Source: Toxonevra muliebris (taxonomy: Eukaryota > Arthropoda > Insecta > Diptera > Pallopteridae). Taken from it: a stretch of DNA of 64,000 bases. The notes beneath the pieces are model-generated. The model ran no database searches. It was given only the letters and a program-made list of their open reading frames with translations, and was not told the DNA's origin. The position numbers were made by a program, and so were the translations under genes. Location: assembly GCA_963691655.1 (NCBI GenBank), contig OY829326.1, positions 76,749,235 to 76,813,234 of the forward strand. Reading direction: 5' to 3'. This document shows, piece after piece, positions 33,171 to 45,138 of this stretch; the first letter of the stretch is position 1; each line of letters opens with the position of its first letter.

Positions 33171-34780
33171 TTTTATTTTAACAATCAGCGGTGTATTTAT
33201 GTGCTTATTACAAATGTCGTCGAAGTACGCAAGTAAGTACCGAACAGGGATCCGTGTTTCTTTTGCCATTGTGATGATTAACCTACTTTATACGCGATAA
33301 GAAAAACACAGCTTCTGTCAAGCTGGGAGCCCGCATTAACCTTTTCTGTCTCTTTTTCTTCTTTGGCTTATTTTTCGCTGAATGAATTTTGAATTAATAT
33401 TTTTCATATCTAGAAGTTCGCGTATATTTTGAAATATATCAATTTGACTAAGACCTTGTAAATTTATTAACAGTTGTCGTTTCATTCCTGTTGTTATTTT
33501 TTCATAAATAAATTTCTCCAAAAAACACACATGGTGTTGGAACAACAAACTTAACAATGCCCACAACGGTACGTTAACGCAAATATTTTGCAAAAGATTG
33601 CGCTTAGCAAAGAGGACACTTATTTTGGCCCACCCTGTATATGCGCATATTTGTTTAATTTTCGATGTAAGTTTTTGTCCTTCCTGCTTATTATAGTACA
33701 CCTAACTAATCCGAGAAAGGATATTTAAAAAACGATTTAACACCCTCTGTTTTCTCACAGCCTTGTGCATTGAAAATGCAATTATAGTTAATAAAACATT
33801 CAATAGCCACAAAATGCACATGCATATATATGGTAATGCGTAACATATGCATATACATAAGTATTTATGTAAAATGCTTTACTATTATATGTATACATAT
33901 ACAATAATATGCATAGCATAGCTATGTATTCTCAACCATTTTATGACAATGTTATTTTAACAAATTGAATGTTTTTGTAGGATATTTTGTGTGTTTTTAC
34001 AACTAATTACAAAATCTGTTTACATGAAAGCGATTAAGGCTCACACACATACACACGCGCGGGCTCATACGCCAGTACGCAAACACATTAAAATATGCTA
34101 ACAAATCCGATTTGTAACTGACTGCGGCAATTGACAGACAGAACATGAGCCACAATATGTAAATCCGAGATATTCACACTGTTCAAGAGGAACCCTAAGC
34201 CACATATACGTAGGTATGATTACAAACCAAAATCCTAATTCCGAGTTCGCACGCGCATGCGTAAGGACAAAAAAAAGTATTATTGAATCAGCATTAGACT
34301 AAAACATATGTTGATGCGGTGGATGAATGGCACCATCACTGCCAATGGGTTGCACCCACTCGCATTTAGGCACACACAATTGCAGCAGAACATCTGCCAG
34401 GCGCACCTTCACATATGATAAAAAGATTTTGCATTTAATTTTTAACACTTTTATCTGGATTTAACATAAAGATACACGTACTCACTTCATGGTTTGGCAT
34501 GGTTGCCATATCTGTCATATACCAAGCGGCGCTCTTACACTTTTCCAAAGTAAGTTTTCAAAAAGATGCAAAAATATGACAGTTCCAGTATCGGTTCAAC
34601 TGGCGAAATCAATTTGTTGAAAAAAAATTTAAAAGTGATTTGATTTACTTCAATCCAATTGAAAAATTTGCAACTTCCTAGCAAAACGTCGCGTTTCCGG
34701 GAAGTATCTACGATTTTTCTTATAAGCTTCTCTTTTCCTAATTATTTCTCAATTTAGTCAATTCCAACTCTTTTTATAGG
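33171..34780. other. Non-coding DNA
   Basis: AT-rich with CATATATG-type and CA-type low complexity (33800-34080). A minus-strand 121-codon frame at 33336-33701 shows no motif. It overlaps the Tc1-type end near 33620 and is likely transposon leader. Confidence 0.35.
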
Positions 34781-34884
34781 TGCTCGCTTCGTCTCTAGCT
34801 CGGTTGATATAACGAATCTTTTTGCTAGCATTTTCGCAGAGAACTCTTCTCACAGAGAACTGGCTCACTTAATAATGATCTCCA

Positions 34885-35719
34885 ATCAATCCACGAGTGG
34901 GGTCTCACGTACAGAGTTGAATTCAACGCGCGTAAGACCCAATGTTGTTTGTTATCTCACAAACGAGTGGCCAAACTCTCTGTTAACCCCCTGGTTATGG
35001 GTGCAATGATTATTGCGGAGTCAGAAACTCTTGATGTTATGGGTATGTCCATCCAATGTGACGTTCGTTGGAATAATCATATTTTTGATGTGTCGAAAGA
35101 AGCAGCCAAGTGTCTCGGCATTCTAAAGCGGTGTAAAGAATACTTCACTCCGTCTGATCTCCGCATGATCTACACCACCTGTATCCGCCCCAAAATGGAG
35201 TATAATTCGCACCTATGGGCAGGAGCTTCACGAACGCAACTAGAGTTCCTGGACCGTATTCAACATCGGGCGATAAAGCTAGTAGGAGGCAGTAGGGTTT
35301 CCAGCTCTATTGACTCCTTGGAACAACGTAGAAACGTGGCTTGTGTGATTTTGTTTTACCGGTATTTTCATGCTAAATGTTCCGCTGAGATACGGAATTT
35401 GATTCCACCAGTTCATGTGTTCACCAGAACTACTCGAACTGCAAGCGGTAGTCACGCATTCCACGTGGATATGGTACCCCAACGCACCACGCATTACAGA
35501 GATAGTTCTTTTCTCTGCCGTACCGCGCGTATATGGAATAAGCTCCCTGCAACAGTTTTTCCTGACTTTTACGACATTTCCAAATTTAAAACAAACGTTC
35601 ACAACTTTTTCTCCCTCTTTCCTCCCACCACTAATCTATCTTTATTCCTCAATCAACGCAATGCTTTGCATTCATAGGGGTACCCCCTGAGTGTTGATTG
35701 CCTAAATAAAGAAAAAAAA
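34885..35719 (+). mobile_element. 5'-truncated non-LTR retrotransposon, RT thumb and C-terminus
   Basis: A continuous frame from about 34885 to the stop at 35675-35677 (some 264 codons): SLNNDLQSIHEWGLTYRVEF, KTQCCLLSHKRVAKLS, CIRPKMEYNSHLWAGAS, LDRIQHRAIKLVGG, TARIWNKLPATVFPD. This is the region after the YADD box of CR1/jockey-type reverse transcriptases. The catalytic part is absent. The 3' UTR has AATAAA followed by an A tract at about 35704-35719. No stops in the remaining frame, so insertion may be recent. Confidence 0.78.
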
Positions 35720-37755
35720 ATCAACTTGTCGTTTTCCATATCTTCTTAAATCCTTTTCTCTTACTTTTTCTCCAATTTGCTTTACCTTTATTTGGGAAGT
35801 GCAATGATCTTATGGACTGAGTGTTACGGAGGCCTTTTTCCCCATCCTCAAATTTATCTTCCTCCAAATATTCTATTGAGAAAATTCTGCATGTGTGGAA
35901 ATTAAAATAAGATTTCCTTATTTTAGAATTACGAATTTTTAATTTGCTATTTCTCGTTATAAGTTATGATATGATTTCTTTTGCAATATCTTCAGTTTAT
36001 CCTTGAACTTCCTCTCAAAATGTTAAGCCTAATAATCGCACCGTAAAATTAACTACTAAATACTAAATCTGCATACAAATACGGTTACATATGTACAATA
36101 AGTTTAGGTCCTATCCGTAGGAACATAATATGAAAATCCGATTCATGTGTTTGTAAACTACCAAGTAAGTAGTAAGTTGCCTTGATGTTATCCTTTTTGT
36201 GTTTGGATAATTAATTCACGTGACCTGAGGCAGTATAACCGACAACAACAATACAATAGCAACAAGAACAAGTCTAACGCATGTTTACAATAATTCATAC
36301 GTTGCGCGATGGTAAAGTCACAAAAGGATTCCATTCCAAGGACAAACATGCATACAGCCAGGACTATGTAAATATGTATGTAGTTATGCCCGATGATGTT
36401 CGCTCATTTGTCGTTCGACATGATAGCAGCCAAAGTGAATCACTCCATGAATTACTCACTCACTCACTCACTCACTCACTCACTCATATTCAAATTCATC
36501 CTTTTTGCGAAAATGATGATGATTGTTAACTTGGTTTGGCTGATGTTTCAAGTATAATTTTGTTGTTGTTGTTGCTGCTGTTGCTGTAGTTGATGTTGCT
36601 GATGTTAATGTTGCTGATGTTTATGCCTGACGGCTGTTGTTTTTACTTATTTAGCTTGATGTTTGTGGTAGTAGTAGCTAGTAGTTGCTTTTGTTGTTGT
36701 TGTTATTATTTCTATTAGTGCTCGAAACAACTTTTCTATGTTCGTTATTTTGCCATCAGGATAATGTTGTATGTTGTGAATGAAACTGCCACCGTTGATG
36801 TTGATATTCTTTTGGTTGTTGTTGTTGTTGCTGCCCTGCTGCTAATGCATCTACACTTTGAAAGAGACTTCGTGACGGTTCGACTTCCTGTCGGATAATC
36901 CAAATTTTAATTTGACTGATTACCCAAAATACTTTCGGGTTAGACGTGTTTTTAATACACTTCCTTCGCTTTGATTCATTCTTCCCCTTTCAAATATATA
37001 CAAGCGCTTAGTCATACACACACACGCACACAAACACATGCACATATACATTCATATACACATCCATCATAAATTCATTATTCTTGTTCACATCGAATAT
37101 GAATTATGCGAATTGATGCGGATTTTTATGACTTGAGGATTGTGGTAAACATAATTATGATTGCGATTAACATGAGAATGTATTCTTCGGGTTGATACAC
37201 ACTCACAGACACACATATATAGTACATGCATTAATATAGAAATATGTGGGAATGAAAATGATAAGGGTAAAGTAAATGTATAAATATTATGATTTTTTTT
37301 TCGAAGAAAATGAACAGCTACTTTGAAATAAAAAGTCTTTATAAAGAAAGAAAAATATTTTTACTTATTGCCACCGTTTGTTCAGGCAGCATTTGCCTGC
37401 CAGAGCGTTTAAATTTTATATTATGCCTACCAAGGCCCTGAAATCTAAGTTACACTATGCGATCAAATCCGATTTGTTTTCTTCGACATGAGGTTTGACT
37501 ACGGATTCAAAAAGAGGAGGTGATACTGAGCACTCCTGCATTCATAGTTTTTATAGGTCAGTAACTGTTTTTGGTTTAAAGTTTCGTCCTGAATCAGTTT
37601 GAAAAGTTTAAAAATTAATAAAAATAGAAAAAATTATCCGATCCTTGTAAATTAGACTTGCTTGAACCCCATTTTTTCCTAAAACGTGACGTGATGGGAA
37701 GTTTTTCACCTCAGATTCGTTTTCTACGTGAAAAATTCTTTCGCAAAAACTCCAT
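35720..37755. other. Non-coding DNA rich in simple repeats
   Basis: No gene. Holds an (ACTC)8 run at 36454-36486, TTG/CTG/GAT triplet runs at 36550-36850 and CA-rich stretches near 37010-37060. Confidence 0.45.
36454..36486. repeat. (ACTC)8 microsatellite
   Basis: Pure tetranucleotide array of about 33 bp. Confidence 0.9.
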
Positions 37756-39220
37756 CTTTTATTTATTTATTTATTTATTTATTTCAATTTCATCAATTAG
37801 AGTACATGCTCTTAAAGACTACTAGATATTCTAAATGCTAACTTAAATAATAATTAACTTAAATGAAATATTTAAGTTAAGTATTGCAGGGTCATAATTA
37901 AACTATTTTTAAATTTACATCGATTTGAATGATTATAAAAATCTAAGTAGCCGCAGACTTCATTTTCTTCCCTTAAACAACGTGTTATAGGCTCATTGCG
38001 GCAGTAGTTTACTCTATGATAAGGTTCATAAAAAAGACTTCTAGATCTTAAGTAACGAGTAGGACAATAAAAGCCAATTAATTGAAGCAGAGGTGGGCAA
38101 TCAATATGATTGTTAATAATGTCTCTAACAAACATAACAGAGAAGTATTTACGCCTAACTTCAAGAGATTGTATACCAAGCAAGAGACATCTGATTCTAT
38201 AAGATGGCATATCAGTGGCACATCTCGTAAATTTTCTCTGAACCCTTTCAATTCTTAACGACTGAATAGAATAAAAAGGATCCCAGATAATGCTGCAATA
38301 CTCCAATATAGACCTCACAAATGAAAAATATAAAGCTTTGAGAGTATAAGGATCTGAAAAATCTTTGGAGTTCCTTATAATAAATCCAAGCATAGATCTA
38401 GCTTTAACTATTAAGTAGTCAATATGCTTGGAAAAACACATTTTGGAATCAAAAAGAACCCCAAGATCACACTTTTCGTTAATCCTAATTAGTGCTGTAT
38501 CGTTTAACATATACTGAAATCTAACTGGAATCAAAATTCTGTGAAAAGATAAACTTTGGCATTTGGAAATATTAAGGGATAACTTATGTTTATCACACCA
38601 AATCAACAACCTAGACACATCATCCTTAAGCCTCGCACAGTCACTGATGGATTTGACACTACAGTAAACTTTCAAATCGTCTGCATACATAAGGCAATGA
38701 GAGTGGCGAAAAATTCTAGGGATATCATTTACAAATAATAAAAAAAGAAGTGGGCCTAGGTGGCTGCCTTGAGGGACACCAGAAGTGACCTCAACTACTT
38801 CCGATAAAGTGTTATTTATGCGAACGAACTGAGTACGTCTAGACAGATATGATTCCAACCATTTCAACATACTTGAGTGAAATCCCATTGATTCTAGTTT
38901 TCTGATTAGCATTGAATGATTTACTCTATCAAAAGCTTTACTGAAATCCGTATAAATCACGTCACACTGATAACCATTTTTAATATTATTTAGCACGAAG
39001 TTGGAAAAAATTGTTAGGTTCGTAGAAGTAGATCTGCCCTTAACGAATCCATGTTGATAGGGAGAAATAACTTCTTTCAGAAGGAACATAAGTTTGTTGT
39101 AAACTAGTTTCTCAAACAATTTAGGAATAGCTGAAATCTTACATATTGGACGATAATTAGAAACTTCAGCCTTGGAGCCAGATTTGTGAATGGGAATAGT
39201 ATACGATATAGTATAATTTT
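37756..39220 (-). mobile_element. 5'-truncated LINE with (AAAT)n tail
   Basis: A minus-strand non-LTR element. It starts at about 39220 (IPIHKSGSK, SNYRPICKISAIPKLFEKL), contains the reverse transcriptase frame, and ends in a 3' UTR with an (AAAT)n tail at 37756-37787. The endonuclease portion is missing by 5' truncation. Confidence 0.85.
37872..39119 (-). CDS. Non-LTR reverse transcriptase (intact 415-codon frame)
   Basis: No stop or frameshift in 415 codons. The true protein would begin further upstream, since the frame stays open to about 39220. Catalytic motifs: YTDFSKAFD (Asp58), GVPQGSHLGPLLF (114-126) and YADD (145-148), with both Asp of the YADD box present. The thumb region SFVRSILEYCSIIW and the C-terminal part follow. 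Jockey/CR1-type by motif style; clade unsure. It copies the element's RNA into DNA at the nicked target. Without the endonuclease and a promoter it cannot act alone. The intact frame implies a young insertion. Confidence 0.85.
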   Translation of the reverse strand: MFEKLVYNKLMFLLKEVISPYQHGFVKGRSTSTNLTIFSNFVLNNIKNGYQCDVIYTDFSKAFDRVNHSMLIRKLESMGFHSSMLKWLESYLSRRTQFVRINNTLSEVVEVTSGVPQGSHLGPLLFLLFVNDIPRIFRHSHCLMYADDLKVYCSVKSISDCARLKDDVSRLLIWCDKHKLSLNISKCQSLSFHRILIPVRFQYMLNDTALIRINEKCDLGVLFDSKMCFSKHIDYLIVKARSMLGFIIRNSKDFSDPYTLKALYFSFVRSILEYCSIIWDPFYSIQSLRIERVQRKFTRCATDMPSYRIRCLLLGIQSLEVRRKYFSVMFVRDIINNHIDCPPLLQLIGFYCPTRYLRSRSLFYEPYHRVNYCRNEPITRCLREENEVCGYLDFYNHSNRCKFKNSLIMTLQYLT

Positions 39221-40318
39221 TTTACGCATTATTGGTCAGAGCACCACGAAAGATCTCAACCTCATTCGGGTTCCTTATCATTGATAATGGCTCAAATTCC
39301 CAATGATGATCATTTGAAAAAATAATTTTTTTGAGGTTGGGTACATCATCAGAAGTGGGAAGTCAATGAGTAAATGAAATTATGTCCTTCACGATAAAAA
39401 AATGCATTAGAATGCACATTGAATAATATTCATTTGAAAAATTTAATTTGATTATTCTCTGAATTTTTTGTCACTTTTGGCCATTTTTTTGAGGTTAAGA
39501 TTAAAAAAAAAATCGGAACATTTTTCCTAAAATTTAAAATTGTAGGGTCCATCAAATGTATCATCGATTTAATTTATTGTATTTAAAAATCAGTTTGATA
39601 AAAATTATTTATGAATATTTTCTTCGAATGAAAACCCCTCCCCCCGAAAAAAATTTCTGGCTACGACCCTGATGCCTACATATAATAAAGTTTGCCTTTT
39701 TTTGTAGGCTTAAAAATTGAATAAGAAAGTGCGGATCCGAAACATTTTTGATTTTTAGAAATTTGAAACTGTTCATAGAAATTTTTTAAAATCTTGAACG
39801 AATTACATATTTTCAGTGATTTTAAAAAAATTGTTATTGTGTTTCGAATAGAACAAGCTTGCTGGAAAAAATTATTTTTTTACTTTTTTCTATTCTTTAG
39901 ATCGAGATAAGAAAAAAATTGTAAAGGAGCAAGAGCTGCAGATGCACCCTTGAACCACAATGGGTTAATCAATGTTGTTATTTACATTGCTATCTTAAAA
40001 ACGCCATAACTCTGAAAGTACTAAAACTAGAGAGCTATGAAAACATACTTTAGAAAGAAGATTTTATGGCCCACATTCAAAAATAAACAATTTTTAAGAC
40101 CTTGGGTTACAAAAAATAAAGCTACAGGTGATCCATTTAAAAAAATTAAATTTTTCTTGCAATTTTCATTTTCCGGTGGAGTTTACTCCCAAAAAATTAA
40201 AAAGTTGAAAATTGGTTTTTTTCAGGATGCAATTTTATTTCGTAATATATTTTCTGCAATGTTTCTACCATCGACGAACAGATAAACTAGGAAAAATATT
40301 TTTTGCATTCAGACATGT
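39221..40318. other. AT-rich non-coding DNA
   Basis: No gene. One arm of a 28-bp inverted repeat (39839-39866) lies here; its partner is at 43048-43075. Confidence 0.4.
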
Positions 40319-40322
40319 TTAA

Positions 40323-40841
40323 CTCTTTCATACCCAATGTTCCGTATATGCAACATTCACTTTAATGTGGCATAAAATTGGTGTTTAACAAATTTTACTA
40401 ATAATAATGTATGCATTCAGTTCTGTTAGGTGTTCTACACGTTTTCTGATAGCCGAACATTTAAAATTTCTTGCTTATGTAATTTTTTTTAATGTTTTGT
40501 CTTTGTAGTCCAGCAAAAACCTAAGTGCAAAATTTTGTAGAAAAATCTTTTGCACTATTTTTTTTGAAAAAAAATGTGTTTTATTATTACTAAGCGGAAA
40601 TTTTCTTTATCAGATATGTTTATAAAAGATAAGAGAATATGAAAATAAAAAAATTGGAGAAAAAGAGTTATCCAGTGGTTGTATACAGCTTCATAGCTAT
40701 GTTTTTTAACCTTTAATAAAGGACAAAGAAATCAATGTAGAAGCAAGAAATTTGATGTAATGATTGTAGTAGAACTAATTAACTGTAATTCCAAAACAAA
40801 TGATTTCTATCAAGCCCCATTAAAATTCGGGTGTCAAAGGG
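40323..40841. mobile_element. piggyBac-type MITE (519 bp)
   Basis: Flanked by TTAA at 40319-40322 and 40842-40845. The left end CTCTTTCATACCC and inverted right end CCCTTTGACACCC are related. Subterminal sequences at both sides match those at 45183 and 48929 (GGTGTTTAACAAATTTTACT on the left; GATTGTAGTAGA...CAAAACAAATG on the right), showing one family. Non-coding. Confidence 0.75.
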
Positions 40842-40845
40842 TTAA

Positions 40846-41737
40846 GCATACTTACATTTTATCTAAGTATTTTATGATCTCAATATTGAAACGAGTGATA
40901 GTGAAAAGCCTCTGATAATATCTGACTACTTTTCCTTTGCACGCAAAGTTTGTATACAATTAATAAAGACAAAAATATTTATTAATTTTTTCTTCAAAAC
41001 AAAGTACATTTCTGGTGCTCAATTACAACACAAAAATAAACATAGCAATGAAATTAAACTTTATTCGTTGGAAGTTAAGGAATATTCACTTCACTTTTCA
41101 ACTGATTCGAGCTCTTTTCTAAAAATCGTTTCTTTAACACAACTGCGCCACATTTGTGGGCAGCCCCACACCTTTTTTTTTAGGTGCCCATTTTTGACGT
41201 AGGTTAGGTTAGGAAACATAAACTCAAAAAGAATTTTTTAGTACAGTTAATGATGTCAATATTAACATACAAAAAAACTTAAATTATTGTATTTTATTTT
41301 GTTATAATAAAAAATTCCCGAAATAACCTTGAAAATCAGGCCGGAGCCCCAGACTACATCCTTAATAAAGTACTCATTCAGAAAAAACAAAAAAATTTGT
41401 ATGTGCAATCGTGTGCAAAAAACTAAAAGTTTATCCGTGAAGGGTAAATGTATATCTAACGTTTAAAAAGCAATTGGGTCAGGGGGCAGATGTTAAAAAA
41501 AAAATAAAAAACCAGACTTTACTTAAGACATATTTTCTGAAACTAAAAACAAAGTTAATATTCATGTTTTATACTAAAAACATAGGAAACTGAATTTAAT
41601 TCCAAAATCCATTGAAAAAGAAAATCTTAAGTTTATTCAAAATAATAAAAAAAAAATCTTCGAAAATGTATGAAATTTTAGCTTATTGCCAACCAATGCA
41701 AAAATTTGACTTTCAATGATTATAACTAAATAATGTA
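40846..41737. other. AT-rich non-coding DNA
   Basis: No gene. A GTAGGTTAGGTTAGG motif near 41199 is the complement of the LINE tail at 12845-12862. Confidence 0.35.
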
Positions 41738-42940
41738 TGGTCACGAAATAATTTTTACAAAGTCAACGCTACATTATTTCTAGATTTCTAAAAATGAAAA
41801 AAAAACTATCTATAAAGATTTTTTTTTAATTTTACTTATTTTAAAATAACGTAAAAGATTTTATTCAACTATTGGTGTTTTAGCGAATTCACGCACTTTT
41901 TTTTTAAAACCTGCCATTAGGTTTTTGACACAGTTTTTTCCAAAATTATTTATAGCTTTCTGACACTTTTTTGAAAAGTTTGATATATTTTTTGAAGGTT
42001 TGTAATATTTTCGCAATTTTTGTTTTATTATAGCCCAATATTTTTCAATCGGCCGCAGTTCGAGGCAGTTGGGCGGATTGAACTGCTTTGGTTCGAAGTT
42101 GATGTTGTTGTTTTTATACCATGTCTACGTTTCTTTAGAGTATGCTTTTTATAAAAAGGCAGCAAGACCCGATTGAGGCACATATCAATATAAATTCTGG
42201 AATTTATGGTACCAGATGTTATAAACGGTTTTGTTTTAAGACCACAGGAACCTATAGCTTGCCACACCATAAATTTTTTGGGAAATTTTTCAGTTTTTTG
42301 ATGCTTAAAAATTTTCTTTACACCTCCTTTGGTGTATGCAACATAATATTTTTTCCCGGATAATTGTGAAAAATCTGCTTTTACATAAGTTTCGTCATCA
42401 ATAATGACGCAACCTCTATAGCCGCTTAAGAGTTTGTCATGCAATTTACGTGCTCTTGATTTTGCTTTTTTATACTTTATACGAATGAAGATTTTGTCGG
42501 ACTTTAATTTTATGTGCGAAAGATTTCGATATGTTAATTTTTTTTGCAATATCCCGTTCTGATTGGTTTGGTCGCTGTTTACATAACTTCACTACTTTCT
42601 TCACTAAATTTGGATCTTGAAATCGAGTTTCTTTTATTTGATAGTCTTATCTTTTAAAAATTGTAAAACCACGTTTCTAGCAGTCGCTCTTGAGACATGA
42701 GCGCGTCGTGCAATTTCAGCATATGAAAGTGCGTTGTTTTCCGAATAAATGTCAATTATTGATTCTCAAGTTTTTTCTTTTTTTGACGCCATACTGTTAC
42801 CCGCACTCGTCAAGAAACAAATTTTTACTAGTGACTAGATCCACACACTTTAAACTTTTGACTGTAAGCTTTACTTAACTGTAAATTTACCGTTAGCTGA
42901 AATGCAGCACTTTGCTCTTGAAAAAATTATTTCGTGACCA
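41738..42940 (-). mobile_element. Second DD37E transposon, internally deleted
   Basis: A 1203-bp element with 19-bp perfect inverted ends TGGTCACGAAATAATTTTT. TA precedes the left end (41736-41737). The right flank is TG, so one duplication base has changed. It is the same protein family as 6391-7666 but with different TIRs, so it is a distinct subfamily. Confidence 0.88.
42028..42792 (-). pseudogene. DD37E transposase pseudogene lacking the second Asp
   Basis: Starts ATG at 42792 (MASKKEKT, then a stop). The N-terminal helix-turn-helix continues as YAEIARRAHVSRATARNVV. The later frame has GCVIIDDETYVKADFSQLSG (first Asp) and FPKKFMVWQAIGSCG. After LLPFYKKHTLKKR the FWPDLAS segment with the second catalytic Asp is absent, and a shift leads to NPPNCLELRPIEKYW (final Glu). 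The protein continues to about 41880 in the shifted frame. Deletion plus shifts rule out function. Confidence 0.85.
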
Positions 42941-43539
42941 TGCTTTACTTAGCCACGTAGGACCAACCAAATTGTTTATATTCTTAATTTAGAAGTATTT
43001 CCAATAAATGGAAACTATTTTTTTCTGATCCGCAGAATTGAGTTTTGTCCAGCTAGCTTGTTCTACTCGAAACACTGTGCGACTTAATATACTTGAGTAT
43101 ACCGATAAAATAAAACCCTTTTAAAAAGTTGTTAAAAAACATTTTCGATAAACAAATTTCGATAGAAATATTTTCAAAATTAAACAATGGAAGTAAAACT
43201 TAAAATTACTTTTTTCAAATATCAGGGTGCCAGGCCTAGTTGACATCGCAGGCAATGAGCCTGCCGATTAACTAGCTAGGAAATCAGTCACGTTTATTAA
43301 CTCCAAGCCCTTCTGTAGACTCGACTAGCCCTCTTCCAAATCGATTACTCGACTACTAAAGAGTTGGTTATCATATGGAAAACTTGCTCTAGACTTTTAA
43401 CAACCTAAAACTTTATTTCAGCTTTGCCCATAGCTATTAAATTTCATCTAAATAAATAAGGCCAGTCTCATAAGATAAAATGCTATATATTTCGTCTACG
43501 GTTGTTCAACTCAGCTGCAAATTCGATAATTTTTTTTAT
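42941..43539. other. Non-coding DNA
   Basis: No gene. Right arm of the 28-bp inverted repeat at 43048-43075. Confidence 0.4.
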
Positions 43540-43547
43540 GTACTTAC

Positions 43548-45138
43548 TAGTGTCCGACCGATTATTCGGCTTCGGCTTCGGTTCTTCGGCTATTCGGCCC
43601 AAAATTGCACCTTCGGCATCGGCTTCGGCAAAAAATGGCCGAAGTTTTGGCCGAAGCCGAAGATTATAATATACTTTTTTATAATAATTTTTAATATAGA
43701 TTGATAGTAAGAATTTATACAAATAAATAAATATGAAGTGGTTTTATAAAGTATTTACATTACAATTTCTGTGTTATATTTTCTCCGTTTGCTTGTTCCA
43801 TTTTTACTTTTGTAATAACCCACAGATTTACAACCGTACAAACAGTAATCAGTGATTTTTTTTAACGAACTACCTGCTGGAGCTAATAAAATTAGAGGCA
43901 GCAGAAGCATGCAAAAATTTTTTACTTTTTAAGGAAGACTTGAAGCGTATTTTCCATTACTGGCGCTTCACTTTTTTTTTTTTTTTTGCTTTCAAGGTCA
44001 AAAATATTGAAAATTGTTTTGGCTAAAATCGCTCTAGAATATATGTGTAAATGGATTCTTTGAAATTTACAGTCGTTTGAAAGTTACAGATGTTTATTTG
44101 CAGGCCCTAATACAGCAGTCATGAATATTTGAACTTTGAAACTAGTTTTTCTCAAAACAGCATTTTTCGAAATGGCTGCCACAATATCTCCAAAACGAAT
44201 GAACTGATTGCGCTTAAATTTTCATCGTATCTTCAATGCAACAGTAGTTCTACTCCGTTCGAACGAGGATCATTGTGATATCTCTCAATGTGTTTTATTT
44301 AAATTGAAATAGTTAAAAAAACGACAATAATCAAATACTTATTTTCAAAACTAGATAGATAAAAATACAAACTTTTAATGACTTAACTAAAAGAACAATA
44401 AAACTATCCCAAAAATTTAATTTTAAATATTTTTACTTAACCTTCTAGTTCCCAAGCGTGTCTCTAGACAGCCATCATCAAAACGGGTTTAATTACCACC
44501 TTAATAGTTTTTTGTTGCCAATATGGAATTTCCCAAGCTTTTAAAAAATGCATTACTTATGTGTTATTATGATATTAGCGACAGTCAAAGTCAAAAATTG
44601 TCAAAAACAAAAAAATTAATTATTTTCTGGCTTTATAAAACCACACCTATTAAATTTTTTAGGGTTTTGAGATCAGATTTATGCTTTTTTCATTAAAATT
44701 TATCAATCCTAAATTTTTTTAAATCAATCAAAAATTTGGGAACTAGAGAGTTCTGGTTCCGGCTATAGGTCTATCGATTGATACGCTAATTCAATCTTTG
44801 ATTTTAGATAAGCAGAATCCTGGCAGCCGTCGGCCAACTTTCTCTTTGCCACAGGTTTCGTTGAACGACAATTTTTAAATGATTCTTGAAATAAATAATA
44901 TTTGTCAGCTCCTTCGGCAGTGAACAATTATTTAGTGTTACTGGTCAGTTTTTTATTTGGAGTATCTACTAAATATTTCTGTATATGCTTCCAAATACAT
45001 AGGTAAAAAATATTTACTTTCAGATTTTTATTTTTTATATTTTAAAAAGTCTTCGGCTTCGGCCGAAGATTAGATGAATAGCCGAAGTTCGGCTTCGGCT
45101 TAAGCATCGACCAAAAAATCACCTTCGGTCGGACACTA
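43548..45138. mobile_element. hAT-type element with perfect 8-bp target duplication
   Basis: A 1591-bp element with TAGTGTCCGACCG ends (inverted right end TAGTGTCCGACCGAAGGT), flanked by GTACTTAC at 43540-43547 and 45139-45146. Subterminal TTCGGCTTCGGC repeats occur at both ends, as in the hAT at 32255. No hAT transposase frame was found. The inside holds a TTAA-type MITE (44441-44750) and AT-rich DNA. Confidence 0.9.
44441..44750. mobile_element. Small TTAA-type MITE nested in the hAT
   Basis: The left end CCTTCTAGTTCCCAA follows TTAA (44437-44440). The right end, inverted, CTCTCTAGTTCCCAA, matches at 13 of 15. The right TTAA has decayed (TTCT). Non-coding. Confidence 0.5.

Noticed and set aside
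33336..33701. 121-codon minus-strand frame as a gene
   Set aside because: No motif; it overlaps a Tc1-type end and is probably transposon leader sequence.
34949..35677. Treating the ATG at 34949 as a true start
   Set aside because: The LINE frame is open upstream to about 34885 with recognisable LINE residues, so the ATG is internal.
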